In this document: piece by piece, positions 35,963-45,669 of the stretch | How positions within the stretch are numbered: the stretch's first letter is position 1 | Layout: every line of letters begins with the position of its first letter | Source of the DNA: Wallemia ichthyophaga EXF-994 | Lineage: Eukaryota; Basidiomycota; Wallemiomycetes; Wallemiales; Wallemiaceae | Direction: 5' to 3' | Assembly: GCF_000400465.1 (NCBI RefSeq) | Contig: NW_008806299.1 | Span: 24,646 to 88,645, forward strand | DNA: 64,000 nucleotides | The notes under the pieces: generated by a model | The model's database searches: none | What the model was told of the DNA's origin: nothing | The model's input: the letters and a program-made list of their open reading frames with translations, nothing else | Translations under genes and position numbers: made by a program

Positions 35963-36160
35963 CCTTAAATAGAATGGGCTTTATGAAAAATTATACGTTC
36001 ACAGCAAAGCAAAATATAATACGTTATAACTCCACTTAATTATATCAAATGTACTTTTCACTTAATTCCTTGGTTTTTGATTTTTTAAGGCCCGGTAATG
36101 AAAAGCTCCGGAGATGCGCTGTTAAGTTATTCTCATTAATTCCGACACCACGTCTAAAAG

Positions 36161-38128
36161 ATGTTTTTCAAGGCTGAAGTAGCATTGTTAGCGCTGTTCA
36201 GTAGTAAAGGTGTGGGTGGACTCATGGGTGACTCGCCGGGCGGCCCCCCAATGCACGAAAAGAATGCAAATCAGGGTGTCAAAAAGATCACCCTCGAGGT
36301 CACTGAAATGGTTACAAGCTTAGATGGCGGGAAGCCACGAGAAATGTTCGCTATCAATGGCAGGCCGTTCAACGGCGCCGAACCAATCGTCGTTGACGAA
36401 GATGACGTGGTGGAGATAGATTACATAAATAATGCGCATACAAATACTACTCTCCACGCACATGGTATTACTCAAAGTGGTACAATATGGTCAGATGGAG
36501 TTCCAGGCGTGACTCAAACCTATATTGGAAGTGGTGAAAATTTCACGTATCAATGGAACGCGGAGTATGGAATGTATTGGTTGCATGATCACTCACGTGA
36601 GCAGTACCAAGATGGTATAGCTCTTCCAGTCTACGTCCGACCAAACGACAATCGTCCAAAGCCTTTCTATCAGCTCACAAACGACAATAACGCAATCGAG
36701 TCACTCGAAAAGCAAGACAGAGATCCGCAGATTATCATGCTGGCTGACTACACAACGCTTAACAGCACTGAACAGAAGCGATTGTCTGAAGAGTGGCATT
36801 CAGAATTACTATGTTACGACGCTGTACTCATTAACAACCATGGACGCAGAAATTGCCCAGCTATGGATAAGCTGAGAACGTATGCATCCGAAAATAAAAA
36901 TGGGCTGATTGATGGCTCCTACATCACCGCCAAAGGATGTCCGAACATTACAGAAAGCACTCCAGCAGTGCCTGACGATATAGAGCTCGATGCAGATGTG
37001 TGGTTTAACTGCGAGGAGACCAACACGACTACTCCAAAGTTTGAATTCGAGTATGTTGACGATGGCAATGAGCAATGGGCCGTCCTACATATGGTTTCCG
37101 CGGCTAGTCACTGGTCTTACATCGTTTCAATCGATGAGCATCCAGTTTATCTGTTTTCTCAAGACGGAAGATATCACAGCATGCCGTCTGCAGAGCCTGC
37201 CGATGCTTTTGAGTTTGTTATTGGAGAGCGTCTGGGAGTTGCTTTTAAATTACACACAGCAGGCGAATATGTAATGCGAGTATCTGTTTGGAACGCACCT
37301 CAGATTCTGGCAACACACGCAATCATCAGCTATGGTAATAACAACAACGTTCGCTACGTGAAGGAGGAAGGGCTTCCTGCGCTGCCTGATTCCAAGCCAA
37401 CTATTAACTACGGAGGTGGATTGGTTAAGGAGAACGCGACTGTTATACAATCAACTCAACTACGTGCATACGATGCGCCAAATGTACCCAAACCTCACGA
37501 GAAAGCTGACAAGACGCTAATTTTCACATTGCAATACGACGGGACGTTATACTGGGGTATGTCAGACGAGGGAGCTGTAGTTGAACGGTACAATATCACC
37601 GAAAAGCAGACCGCTGAGACACCTGCACTTTTCGATCTGGAGTCATACATTGGCTCGTCATCAACCGCTCACTACCCAGCCGGTAGCGTTGTAGACGTGG
37701 TGTTTGTCGTTAATGGAACAGTTCCTCAACCGCCTCACCCGATGCATTTCCATGGGCTTCACAGGCACTTGCTTGGTAGCGGTACTTTGGGGCTGATGAG
37801 CTGGAACTACACTGATGTGGCGGATTTCGATGCTCACAACCCTGATGCTATCAACTGGGAGGATCCAGCTTACGTCGACACGTTCAACACGCCATCTTCC
37901 ATGCCTGATGCACCCTCCTACCTCGTTACGCGCTTTGAAGCTGGAGAAGCAGAGCCTACGCTCTTACATTGTCACATTGGTTTGTGGAAGCTAATTTATC
38001 TCATTTTGTCTCACATTGTCTCAGGATCCCATAAAGCGGAAGGAATGGAATATCTTCTCATAGCGGAAGGAAAACAGCCTGAGATACCAGAATACTACAG
38101 AATCCAGGCCGGTCAAGTTGACTATTAG
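36161..38128 (+). CDS. Multicopper oxidase, laccase/ferroxidase-like
   Basis: Four-copper oxidase coupling substrate oxidation to reduction of O2 to water; probably extracellular, since a hydrophobic N-terminus (VALLALFSS) and many N-glycosylation sites are present. Copper motifs in order: HAHGITQ, WLHDHSREQ, HPMHFHGLH and HCHIGSHKAEGM. The last motif forms only after removing a 45-nt intron (37980-38024), which is a multiple of three and lacks a stop. The mature protein is 640 aa. The residue ten after the type-1 Cys is Met. The substrate (phenol, iron or other) cannot be assigned. The next gene, a Gfo/Idh/MocA oxidoreductase, converges with it. Confidence 0.9.
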   Translation: MFFKAEVALLALFSSKGVGGLMGDSPGGPPMHEKNANQGVKKITLEVTEMVTSLDGGKPREMFAINGRPFNGAEPIVVDEDDVVEIDYINNAHTNTTLHAHGITQSGTIWSDGVPGVTQTYIGSGENFTYQWNAEYGMYWLHDHSREQYQDGIALPVYVRPNDNRPKPFYQLTNDNNAIESLEKQDRDPQIIMLADYTTLNSTEQKRLSEEWHSELLCYDAVLINNHGRRNCPAMDKLRTYASENKNGLIDGSYITAKGCPNITESTPAVPDDIELDADVWFNCEETNTTTPKFEFEYVDDGNEQWAVLHMVSAASHWSYIVSIDEHPVYLFSQDGRYHSMPSAEPADAFEFVIGERLGVAFKLHTAGEYVMRVSVWNAPQILATHAIISYGNNNNVRYVKEEGLPALPDSKPTINYGGGLVKENATVIQSTQLRAYDAPNVPKPHEKADKTLIFTLQYDGTLYWGMSDEGAVVERYNITEKQTAETPALFDLESYIGSSSTAHYPAGSVVDVVFVVNGTVPQPPHPMHFHGLHRHLLGSGTLGLMSWNYTDVADFDAHNPDAINWEDPAYVDTFNTPSSMPDAPSYLVTRFEAGEAEPTLLHCHIGLWKLIYLILSHIVSGSHKAEGMEYLLIAEGKQPEIPEYYRIQAGQVDY

Positions 38129-38258
38129 ATATATTCCCTCAATAGAATTTTTTTTACCTGAACCTAATACTTGCACGATAATGCTTTGTATTCTACTAAA
38201 TTAAATTGGTATACCTGTTTTTAAGGAAATATCCATCAATTTATCTACAAGAATCCCA

Positions 38259-39395
38259 TCAAAGCTTCGATGCTGCTATACCTTTGGGTGGGATTGGTGA
38301 CTGATCTTTGTCAAAATAGATCTGTTCGCCTGATCTGAAGGCCATCTGCAGACCTACACAGATTTTGCTTGCGATGTACGCGTCGTCAATTTCAAGCGGA
38401 AGAGGGGAATTGTCGAGCACAGCGCTGGTGAACTCCCTCATTTCGTTCGAGAATGCCTCTCTGAACCTATCGAAATAGTCTTGCGTTGTTTGCTTGCGAT
38501 ATCCATGCTCATCTGCAAGAGTGACACGGTTTATGGCACTGTCAATGTTGACCTTGATCATTCCATTCTCGCCCGTTATTTGCGCCCAGCATTCGTGTCC
38601 ATGGATTGCAGTTCTCGAGAGGTACAAGTTGGCAAGTTTGCCACTTTCGAAGACTACAGTAGCGACTGAGTTGTCAGCATCCTTAGACTCGGCTAATCCA
38701 TGCATTCTTGCATTGTAGCCTGCAGCAAACACCTTCTTGACCTTCTCATTTGGTCCCATGTACCACCTCATCAAGTCAACATCGTGAATCCCGCAATCGA
38801 CCAGTATTGATCCGCTAACCTTTGAATACCCGACAAAGAAATCAACAATCTCAGCGTTGTACTGGTCATTGGTGACGCCATAGTAGTGAAACACATCACC
38901 CAGCTCACCGCCCTTCACTCTGTTGAATGCTTCTCTGTAGCTTTCGTCGAAACGGCGAGACATACCCACCAAAATCTTGAGATGCGGATTCTTTTTGGCC
39001 TCTTCGACAACTGGTAGCGCATCGTCCAGGTTCACGGCTATGGGTTTTTCAAGCAACAGATGTTTACCTGCCTTGATAGCCTTCAGAGCGAGAATCGGAT
39101 GTTGGGTTGTGTCGCTAGCTACCAAGATGGCTTGGATGGATGGATCGTTGATGACATTTTCCTCGCTTGTGAAGCGCTTGACCTGCTCACCCAATACGGC
39201 CCTAGACGCTTCAAGGACCTCCGTGCGTGGGTCGGCCACGGCTACTAATTGAGCACGTGGCTCCTTCACCACCTGTACTGAATAGTATGAGTGTGTTGAA
39301 TAATTTAGTAGGGGTCTACGTACGTTTAAGGCATGTCTCATTCCCATTCTGCCGATGCCTAAAACGCCAAAGCGGAGTGTGTTGTTCGTAGTCAT
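38259..39395 (-). CDS. Gfo/Idh/MocA-family oxidoreductase (inositol 2-dehydrogenase-like)
   Basis: NAD(P)-dependent sugar or polyol dehydrogenase. Two exons (39395-39324, 39272-38259) with a 51-nt intron (CTACTAAAT branch) give 361 aa. The N-terminal Rossmann motif is VLGIGRMGMRH. LLEKPIAVNLDDA carries the EKP motif that binds cofactor and substrate; MSRRFDESY and GGELGDVFHYYGV follow. DCGIHDVDLMRWYMG contains the catalytic Asp/His pair (D..HD) typical of myo-inositol dehydrogenases. The length is normal and all motifs are intact. Exact substrate is an inference; scyllo/myo-inositol or glucose-derived compounds are candidates. Confidence 0.9.
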   Translation of the reverse strand: MTTNNTLRFGVLGIGRMGMRHALNVRRPLLNYSTHSYYSVQVVKEPRAQLVAVADPRTEVLEASRAVLGEQVKRFTSEENVINDPSIQAILVASDTTQHPILALKAIKAGKHLLLEKPIAVNLDDALPVVEEAKKNPHLKILVGMSRRFDESYREAFNRVKGGELGDVFHYYGVTNDQYNAEIVDFFVGYSKVSGSILVDCGIHDVDLMRWYMGPNEKVKKVFAAGYNARMHGLAESKDADNSVATVVFESGKLANLYLSRTAIHGHECWAQITGENGMIKVNIDSAINRVTLADEHGYRKQTTQDYFDRFREAFSNEMREFTSAVLDNSPLPLEIDDAYIASKICVGLQMAFRSGEQIYFDKDQSPIPPKGIAASKL

Positions 39396-39985
39396 TTGTG
39401 TCTTATTTTGTGTTAATAGTGCTTGAATGAAAAGATCGCATTTGGCAAGCTTGATTATATACGCATGATGTCACTCCGACGACCGGATAGAGCGGACTCA
39501 GCTTAGGTACAATTAATATGGGGAAAGCTTGAGCTATGTGGAGCACATTTGCTCATCGCTATAATTCTTTAGCAGGTCGTTGTAGATGTCAGACGCTAGA
39601 GGCGTCGGAGAGATCAACGAGCGTTGGGTATGGACCCCGTTCACCATGACGAGCATTGCAAGGAGTATATTCATGCCATTTATATTCAAGATTGCTTGAT
39701 TTGGATTTCCTGCAAAGATGGAAAAGGATGTGTCAAGTGTAGTAGATGCGATATTGATCTTAAGCAAAGCTTGCGTACATAATTTCACAATCAAAACCTA
39801 TCTATTGCATTTTACACTGACAATCTGGCGTTCTTTCTCGATAAGATAAGCCAAGATAGGTGAGTCATAAATGACCGAGTCATACAGCCTCAATTAAGCT
39901 GTTTATAGCAAATTCAAACCATCTGTCATCATCATGATACCTAACCATTATAAGTGTGAGTGCTGCTGAGTGCTGAGTTGGAATA
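39396..39985. other. Gap with a doubtful small secreted-peptide frame
   Basis: The minus strand holds an open frame at 39534-39794. From an internal ATG near 39671 it would give a 46-aa peptide with a signal-like start (MNILLAMLVMVNGVHTQ) and end in CST. No homologue is recognised and no splice signal supports it, so it is noted but not called as a gene. Confidence 0.25.
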
Positions 39986-40204
39986 ATGCGTTTACCCCCT
40001 TGCATCTCAGACAAAACTCACTTCTGCAACGTCTGCGAAATGAATTTTACTTACGAGCAGCTGATCATGCACCACTCTTTTGTAGAGAAATACCACTGCC
40101 CGCGGTGCAAGCATGGTTTCGCCAGTAAGAATGCGCTCGAACACCATCTCATTGATCATTACATGGGTGATCTGCAGTATGAAGATGAGTATCCACATGC
40201 TTAG
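39986..40204 (+). CDS. Small C2H2 zinc-finger protein
   Basis: 72-aa frame with two closely spaced zinc-binding pairs: FCNVCEMNF..LIMHHS and YHCPRCKHGFASKNALEHH..DH. The second is a clean C2H2 finger; the first has CxxC and a shortened His part. No signal peptide and no other domain. The ATG at 39986 is the first in frame. It could be a complete micro zinc-finger protein or the last exon of a larger one; GTGTGAGT at 39956 looks like a splice donor just upstream. Function unknown. Confidence 0.45.
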   Translation: MRLPPCISDKTHFCNVCEMNFTYEQLIMHHSFVEKYHCPRCKHGFASKNALEHHLIDHYMGDLQYEDEYPHA

Positions 40205-40287
40205 TCTGTGCATTAAGTCTATTTATTCCTCAATTCGGTTTTTAGTTACTGCGATACAATGTATCGATTCTCCACATTCTGGCCATT

Positions 40288-40882
40288 CTAATTGCTTAAT
40301 GATTTACCAAGAAACTCTCTCAGCTGCGTTTCCGTGGGTTGATAGCATCCGTCTATCTTCTCTCCTCTTTGGAAATAAAAATATGCTGGCAATGAGGACG
40401 CTGCACCCATCAAGTCAGATATGTAATCTGTAGGAGCGTTATGAGCGGGGCTCTTCATCCGAACACCACACCCACGGAATTTCATCCTGTTTATAGAGAA
40501 CTGTGGCTGTAAGAGAGAGTATGTGTACCGAAAGTAAATCACCCACAAATATGGCATTCTTCTCGTTTTCATTAGATATAGACTGTGGTGAGTGTGAGTA
40601 TGTATTTTCTGTGATCCAGTTTCGCACCTCGAACAAATCACCGCTGCATGTGATATGTGAGTCTGAGCCTATTAGCCACTCGCAACTCACGCCTCGTCAC
40701 TGAGTACGCGTATGCATTAGAAACGCGCCTCTCAAATAAACCCATCTCACCTGTCTCTAACTTCCACGATTACTGGCTTCTCTGCGATGAGCTGTTTCTA
40801 GAGTGAGAAGTGCCTTACAGAAGCCCACAGCACCCGCCATATGCTCCAGATCACTCTTGCTAACAACTGGATATACGCCCAT
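40288..40882 (-). CDS. Thioredoxin-fold-like protein without CxxC
   Basis: Multi-exon model. Exon 1 from the ATG at 40882 encodes MGVYPVVSKSDLEHMAGA. After a ~39-nt intron comes LIAEKPVIVEVRD, the typical first thioredoxin beta strand. After further introns come GDLFEVRNW.., PQFSINRMKF and the C-terminal half SSLPAYFYFQRGEKIDGCYQ, ending QLREFLGKSLSN. The middle may contain a 9-nt exon (TGACGAGGC) or one longer intron; both keep the frame. The WCGPC-like redox motif expected after strand 1 is absent, so classical disulfide reductase activity is unlikely. The fold assignment rests on the KPVIVEV and LPxYxxFxxGxK patterns. Confidence 0.5.
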
Positions 40883-40989
40883 CTTGAATGTTAGTTGTCG
40901 GTTTAAATGTTCAGTTGTGGGTTATCTCAAAATTGATATCACCTGCTAATATATTACATCATACAGTTACAAAGTAAAGAGTGTATAAG

Positions 40990-42135
40990 TTATTTTGATT
41001 TTGGCGTACTGGTGTGGCTTGGCTGGGTTGTAAGGGCATTGGGACTGTGGGAGTGGTGCTGTACACCATATAATCCGTTTGCACTCTCGCTATCTAGCAG
41101 GGAGTACTTTTTTTCGTTTACGTGTGTAGGCGGGGGCGTCTGCGGGTGCGGGAAGAAGGTATTAAGCGTGTTGAGTGAGGTTCGGCGGCTGCGATCCATG
41201 TGTGTAAATTCCAACTGATCTGAGTCGCCTGGCTTATCGCGTGACTTGTTTAATCCTAGATAATGGCTCAGAGCTGCGAGTATGTCTGCCTGTATGAGGA
41301 AGAGCGTGAATGCAATCAATCCGGTACTCGCAAATACGAGAGTTGACGACGTTTTTACTCCATCGTACCCTCGCAAGCTCCAGCAGTGCAAGGTGATGGA
41401 TGTGAGGGAATAGAAGAGGAAGAGGAGGATGCGCGCGGTGAGTTGAAGGTTCACTGACCAGTGCACTTTCACGAGTCCACGTTGGCTTGCACGTAGACGG
41501 ATGAGGATGCCTGCAAGCCAGAAGGCGAGTATCATCACCATTATCATGACGATGAGAGCTACTACGGTAGCGGCGATGTTGAGTGGTTCGTGCCTGCTGT
41601 CACAGTAGTAGGGCGTCCGATGTACCATAGACCGGTCATCGAGGAATACCCCCAGATATGCAAAGCTGTGGACGTGTGAGTAGCCGTGTTCCTTCTCTTG
41701 AAAGTAGACCCACAAAAAAGGAATGCCGACTGCATACGGGAAGATGACAAGCGTGATGTTGTCGAGATAATGTAGATATTTGGAGATTTTGGTCGAAGCT
41801 GCGATGTTGGTCGATACCCAGAACTTGGTGACGCACATAAGCGTCGTCGAGCTATTCATTACAGTGCCTGTGAGCCTAAACACAGCGTTGATTATTTGTA
41901 AGGATTTGGGCGGATGCGGATCTTCCATATGTTGCGTCCAGCAGAGGATAGCGTCGAACCACAGGGTGACCATGAAGATCAAGTAGAAGTTGATGAGGAC
42001 GCCGTGCTTGTGCAGCCGCTGCGACGCTAGTGTTAATATAAGTAGACATGCGTGCCCGACTGCTGCGATGATGAGAAGACTGTAATACGCCCTGAGATGG
42101 GTCGCGGTCGCTACGGGCTCTGGTTCTCTATCCAT
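40990..42135 (-). CDS. Seven-transmembrane, GPCR-like protein
   Basis: Intronless, 381 aa. Seven hydrophobic segments are readable: YYSLLIIAAVGHACLLILTL, VLINFYLIFMVTLWFDAIL, an amphipathic TM3 region (FRLTGTVMNSSTTLMCV), ITLVIFPYAVGIPFLWVYF, NIAATVVALIVMIMVMILAF, ILLFLFYSLTSITLHCW and STLVFASTGLIAFTLFLI. A long Ser/Thr/Pro/His-rich C-terminal tail follows, as expected for a receptor with phosphorylated tail. No match to Ste2, Ste3, Gpr1 or opsin signature residues (no retinal Lys motif in TM7). It resembles orphan 7TM proteins of basidiomycetes. Ligand unknown. Confidence 0.65.
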   Translation of the reverse strand: MDREPEPVATATHLRAYYSLLIIAAVGHACLLILTLASQRLHKHGVLINFYLIFMVTLWFDAILCWTQHMEDPHPPKSLQIINAVFRLTGTVMNSSTTLMCVTKFWVSTNIAASTKISKYLHYLDNITLVIFPYAVGIPFLWVYFQEKEHGYSHVHSFAYLGVFLDDRSMVHRTPYYCDSRHEPLNIAATVVALIVMIMVMILAFWLAGILIRLRASQRGLVKVHWSVNLQLTARILLFLFYSLTSITLHCWSLRGYDGVKTSSTLVFASTGLIAFTLFLIQADILAALSHYLGLNKSRDKPGDSDQLEFTHMDRSRRTSLNTLNTFFPHPQTPPPTHVNEKKYSLLDSESANGLYGVQHHSHSPNALTTQPSHTSTPKSK

Positions 42136-43685
42136 GGGTATTTTCCTCAGAACATTGGATTTCTGTGCAGGTGTGATGGAGGTTTGTGAGCGCCAGTTTT
42201 ATCGCGAAACGCTTTTCGCTTCAACGTAAGGAACGTCGGAAATGAGGAGAATGGCCCTAGAAATAGGAAATTAATTTGAGCGCAGTTCATGTTGTAAACG
42301 TGCGGAGAACTTGTGGGACGGTGTGGGACGGCGTGGGATGGGTGCGTAACGTGTTTCTGACCACCTCCCAATTTCCCGATATCCTCGATCAATGCATATC
42401 AAGTTAGTTACAAGGAAAAGGAGACTCGCTGGAGAATTACAAAAATCATTTTGGCGAGCATTATGCGGGTTCATGCTAGTTTATGCTTAATTCGAGTCTT
42501 TTGAGGTGGTGGAGATAGCGTTTAAGGGGTTGTGAATATATCGATGTAGATGACATTTACAATAGTTTAAGAGCTCAACAAAACCTCTAGACTACTTTCT
42601 GGCTTTCTCTGTAGCCTCCTTACTTTCTTTAGCGTGCTCGGCACTTTTTGACTCATTGATTGATTAGTGGAGCCAATTGGATACTGCTTATTCGCAACCA
42701 CAGAATTCTTGCATATTTGAATTCTAAAAGCATAATTGAATACATCATGCCTTTAATCCCTGCCAAATTTCTTTAGCGAAGCAACCGGCTTCTGATCGGC
42801 GTTAAACGGATTTACGACATTTCGGTGCTTTCAGATCAGGCATGCATCTAAGAACTGATATTTCATTGCTTAGCTGGACTTTCTTCACCTTTCAGAAGAC
42901 ATGTCGCTGAAAAATTCCTGTGAGCCGCAGTTGAAATTAATGTCACTATTTCGATGACATTTCCATCGTTGGCGAAGAGCGCTGAATATTGCGGCTCACT
43001 AGAGACAGTGTCAGCAGCGAATCTCTGAGGTTTAAACCTAAACACATTTCTGTTTGCACCTTGAAAACAGCACCTGCATTCAAATGTTGCATTGAACGCG
43101 TTGTCTGCGTTGGCCTCGCTGCACTCTTTGAGCTATCACACTTGCAGCAAGTAGTGCAGAAGTGTACATCATGCTCCTTTGAATTTCAATCGAAATACAG
43201 ATGATTTGCAGTTGCTGATACATTACGTCTCACTATAGACAAAGTAAAGTTTAATAGATGATAGCATTTTGATAGTTTGGCTGTGTGTTGAAGGCGATAT
43301 GAATATTTATTTTGCAAAAAACCCACAACACTAATATACCCCGTGATATCACAACGTTCCTTTTTCTGTGAAACAGGAACAATTTTGTCGCTAAAAAAGT
43401 CCGATTTCAATCTAATTTATTCTTGTCTTAGATGAACAAGCAGCTCAAAAGGTGATTTAGATACTTTATACTATATATCAGCCTCAGGAAGTGTCTACGG
43501 AGATGTAGATGCCCCAAATCGCTACACCTTTGCCTCGCCTCGGGTGTTTTGCGGAACCTATGGTTATGCAGGGAATTGAAAGAACAGTCTTATATATTAA
43601 AAAGCTAGGAACCTCCCCGCGTTTCTAGCGTATAAATAACGCCTTCCACTTCTCCCTTCAAACCATCAACTCAACACTAACAACA
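42136..43685. other. Gene-poor stretch
   Basis: About 1.55 kb. A short open stretch at 42863-43045 (minus) has no recognised feature. Near 43430-43680 the sequence turns into a plausible promoter for the secreted protein at 43686 (CGTATAAATAACGCC at 43629). Confidence 0.35.
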
Positions 43686-44110
43686 ATGTTCAAGCTCATC
43701 ACTGTTTCAGCTCTTCTCTCAACCGTCGCTCTCGTCGCCGCTGGTGGCCCAGCTGAGGTTAGTTCGGTGTGAGGTGTTGAGCATTTCTAACTAGTCGTTA
43801 GGTCTGCACCAGCAGAGGCGGTGGCTGGTGAGTCTATAAATCTTTATCATGAACCTCTAACGCGCATACAGTGTCGAATACCAAAGTAAGTCAGCTCTAT
43901 ATGTTCATCAAAGCTGATGAGAATTTTTCTCTAGTCACCAAGGATTGCTGTGCAGCCGTAGATCAAAACACGCGCTTCGATGAAGTATTTCATCAATGCA
44001 TTCCTCTTCTTGCCAACGGTATTAACACAGGCGGTATGGTTGATTGCTGTGAGGGCAGAGGTGCCGGATCTCGCGAGGAAGAAATCGGCGCAGCAACCAG
44101 CGTCTGTTAA
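43686..44110 (+). CDS. Small secreted 8-cysteine protein, copy 1
   Basis: Four exons (43686-43757, 43802-43827, 43872-43885, 43935-44110) give 95 aa. The signal peptide is MFKLITVSALLSTVALVAAG. The mature part holds eight cysteines in the order C-C-CC-C-CC-C: VCTSRGGGC, KDCCAAVDQ, FHQC, MVDCC and a final C. The second Cys exists only after splicing (TG|T). The order differs from hydrophobins (C-CC-C-C-CC-C). A TATA-like CGTATAAATA lies about 55 bp upstream, suggesting strong expression. A paralogue with the same cysteine order lies 1.6 kb downstream. Role unknown: cell-wall, surface or effector functions are all possible. Confidence 0.8.
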
Positions 44111-44389
44111 GCACGCTAGAACACAAATGCGCAATAAAAACGGATAAATTGTGTATTCTTTTCCCTAGATATATTTTATCGTGACTTTACAACATTTTAG
44201 GTGTAATTGGTGTTAATTATAAAACTAAAACTTAAACCCGAAAAATCTGAATTAAGATGCTAGAGCAAACCATTTCACAAATTTCGACAAGTTGATGCTA
44301 TTTAATAAAAATAGACATGCTAGAATGCTATCGGGGCGGAGTATAAGAGCGCGTTGACGGTACATGCGGTAGTGCAACACAAGGCCATT

Positions 44390-44539
44390 TTCTACCTACC
44401 CGATGCAAGCAGTGAGGGTACGTAGACGCAGATAAGAATTAGATCGAACGTTTGTCGCATAATTTTTGCGATCCAAGTTGTTCGAACTTAGAAGAACAGA
44501 TACTACTACACTTGATCTAAGCCAAAAGGCCAGAGGGAT
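44390..44539 (-). ncRNA. U2 spliceosomal RNA (variant branch-site region)
   Basis: The 5' part is unmistakable on the minus strand from 44539: a start close to AUCCCUCUGGCCUUUUGGCU, then UAGAUCAAGUG, the branch-site recognition region and UAUCUGUUCUU. Where U2 has GUGUAGUAUCUG, this copy has GUGUAGUAGUAUCUG, an extra three bases (44501-44509 on the plus strand read TACTACTAC). A stem-IIa-like hairpin follows (CUAAGUU/AACUUGG), then a second hairpin (UCGCA/UGCGA) and a 10-bp imperfect stem (CUACGUACCC/GGGUAGGUAG). A canonical Sm site is not clear; AAUUCUUA near 44435 is the best candidate. The 3' end is estimated. A U2-derived pseudogene cannot be excluded. Confidence 0.82.
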
Positions 44540-44706
44540 GGCAAATGAGAATGAATGGAGGCGCTTTTATACGCCCAGAGTAATCGTAGCGTTTAGTGCG
44601 GTTGTGATGTTGTAGAAAGGAATAAGAATGAAGATGCATCGAGATTAATTATACTGAAATGCTCCTGTTAGCTTGCTATTCAGGTTATTGCGACAATAAT
44701 GAGCAG

Positions 44707-44996
44707 AATCAATCCCAAAATCACAATCTGAAGGCCTTTTCGATAAAGGCAAAGACCTCCTCAGTCAGACTCTCGGAACCAATTCGTCCAAATCGAACGA
44801 AGAGAACAAAGAGCAAGCCAAGACTATAGCTGAGGGAACTACCGATCAGGCTAAAGGCAAAGGAGAATCTATCTTCGGGACTTTGTTCGGTAATCGCTTC
44901 ACAGAACCAAACGGTGTTGCCAAGGTGTGTTTTAGGTTGTGTTGACACTTGTTTGTTAACACTTACGCACAACAGGAAACCAAAGGTGAGGCTTAG
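44707..44996 (+). pseudogene. LEA/stress-protein-like exons, no start found
   Basis: A strongly coding-looking exon (44707-44924) follows a GAGCAG acceptor: SEGLFDKGKDLLSQTLGTNS.., then KEQAKTIAEGTTDQAKGKGE. A 51-nt intron (44925-44975, GTGTGT..CAACAG) joins it in frame to ETKGEA and a stop. The composition (Lys, Glu, Gly, Thr, Gln; almost no aromatic residues) resembles hydrophilic LEA/CsbD/Hsp12-like desiccation proteins. The frame is closed by TGA directly upstream, and no upstream exon with an ATG could be fixed between the U2 gene and 44700. It is either a gene with a missed first exon or a 5'-truncated copy. Confidence 0.4.
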
Positions 44997-45669
44997 GAGC
45001 ACTTTCAAGTTGCCTCATATAACATTACTGCTACTATTTTAAAACTATAATGCATTGACAGCCTCTTGGTTTAAGCCATAATGTGAAGCTGTGCATGATA
45101 AAATACGGCTACTTACAATCCACATATCAGTGTCACCTGATAGCTCAAAGTCTGACTAGACTTTGACATTTTTGCCACACATGCTCGTCATCAACTGACT
45201 CTGAGGATCATTTCGTCGATGTTTTACCCTGAAATATTATCGAGAAAGTCTCGATTTAATATCTCATATTCTTTAATAGATCGTGAAAGGAATTTTTTGG
45301 GATTTTTTTTGCCATGTTCATGCGTAATAAATGCGCAAAATACCCCACATTTCTAAAAATTCCGAACGCCGCTTCAACAGTCTTTCTTGAACGCGCTGAA
45401 GGACTTAAAAGGACTTTATAAACGCTCCTATTAAAGTGAGGCTTGAAAAATGTTTATTTTGTCCTTCTATGAACAGCAAACATTAATTGATTTTGCACTT
45501 GTCGCTTCAGAACCGACTGGGCAACTTTTCGTTGAATTCGGTGGATTTAGTCAATTATTTGTGCATAAATTAACCATAGTCACCTGAAGTCACTCAACCT
45601 TATTCATTGGAGTATAAAATGCAGGCCTTCTCACCTTCTTTATTCTCGTACCATCACAAGCAAATAACA

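Noticed and set aside
33898-38128. A copper/iron or secondary-metabolism cluster (Zn2Cys6 factor, multicopper oxidase, oxidoreductase)
   Set aside because: No synthase, transporter or shared promoter element links them; adjacency alone is not enough.
44721-45008. Minus-strand 95-codon frame with hydrophobic segments
   Set aside because: It is the antisense of the LEA-like exons, whose composition and in-frame intron are convincing.
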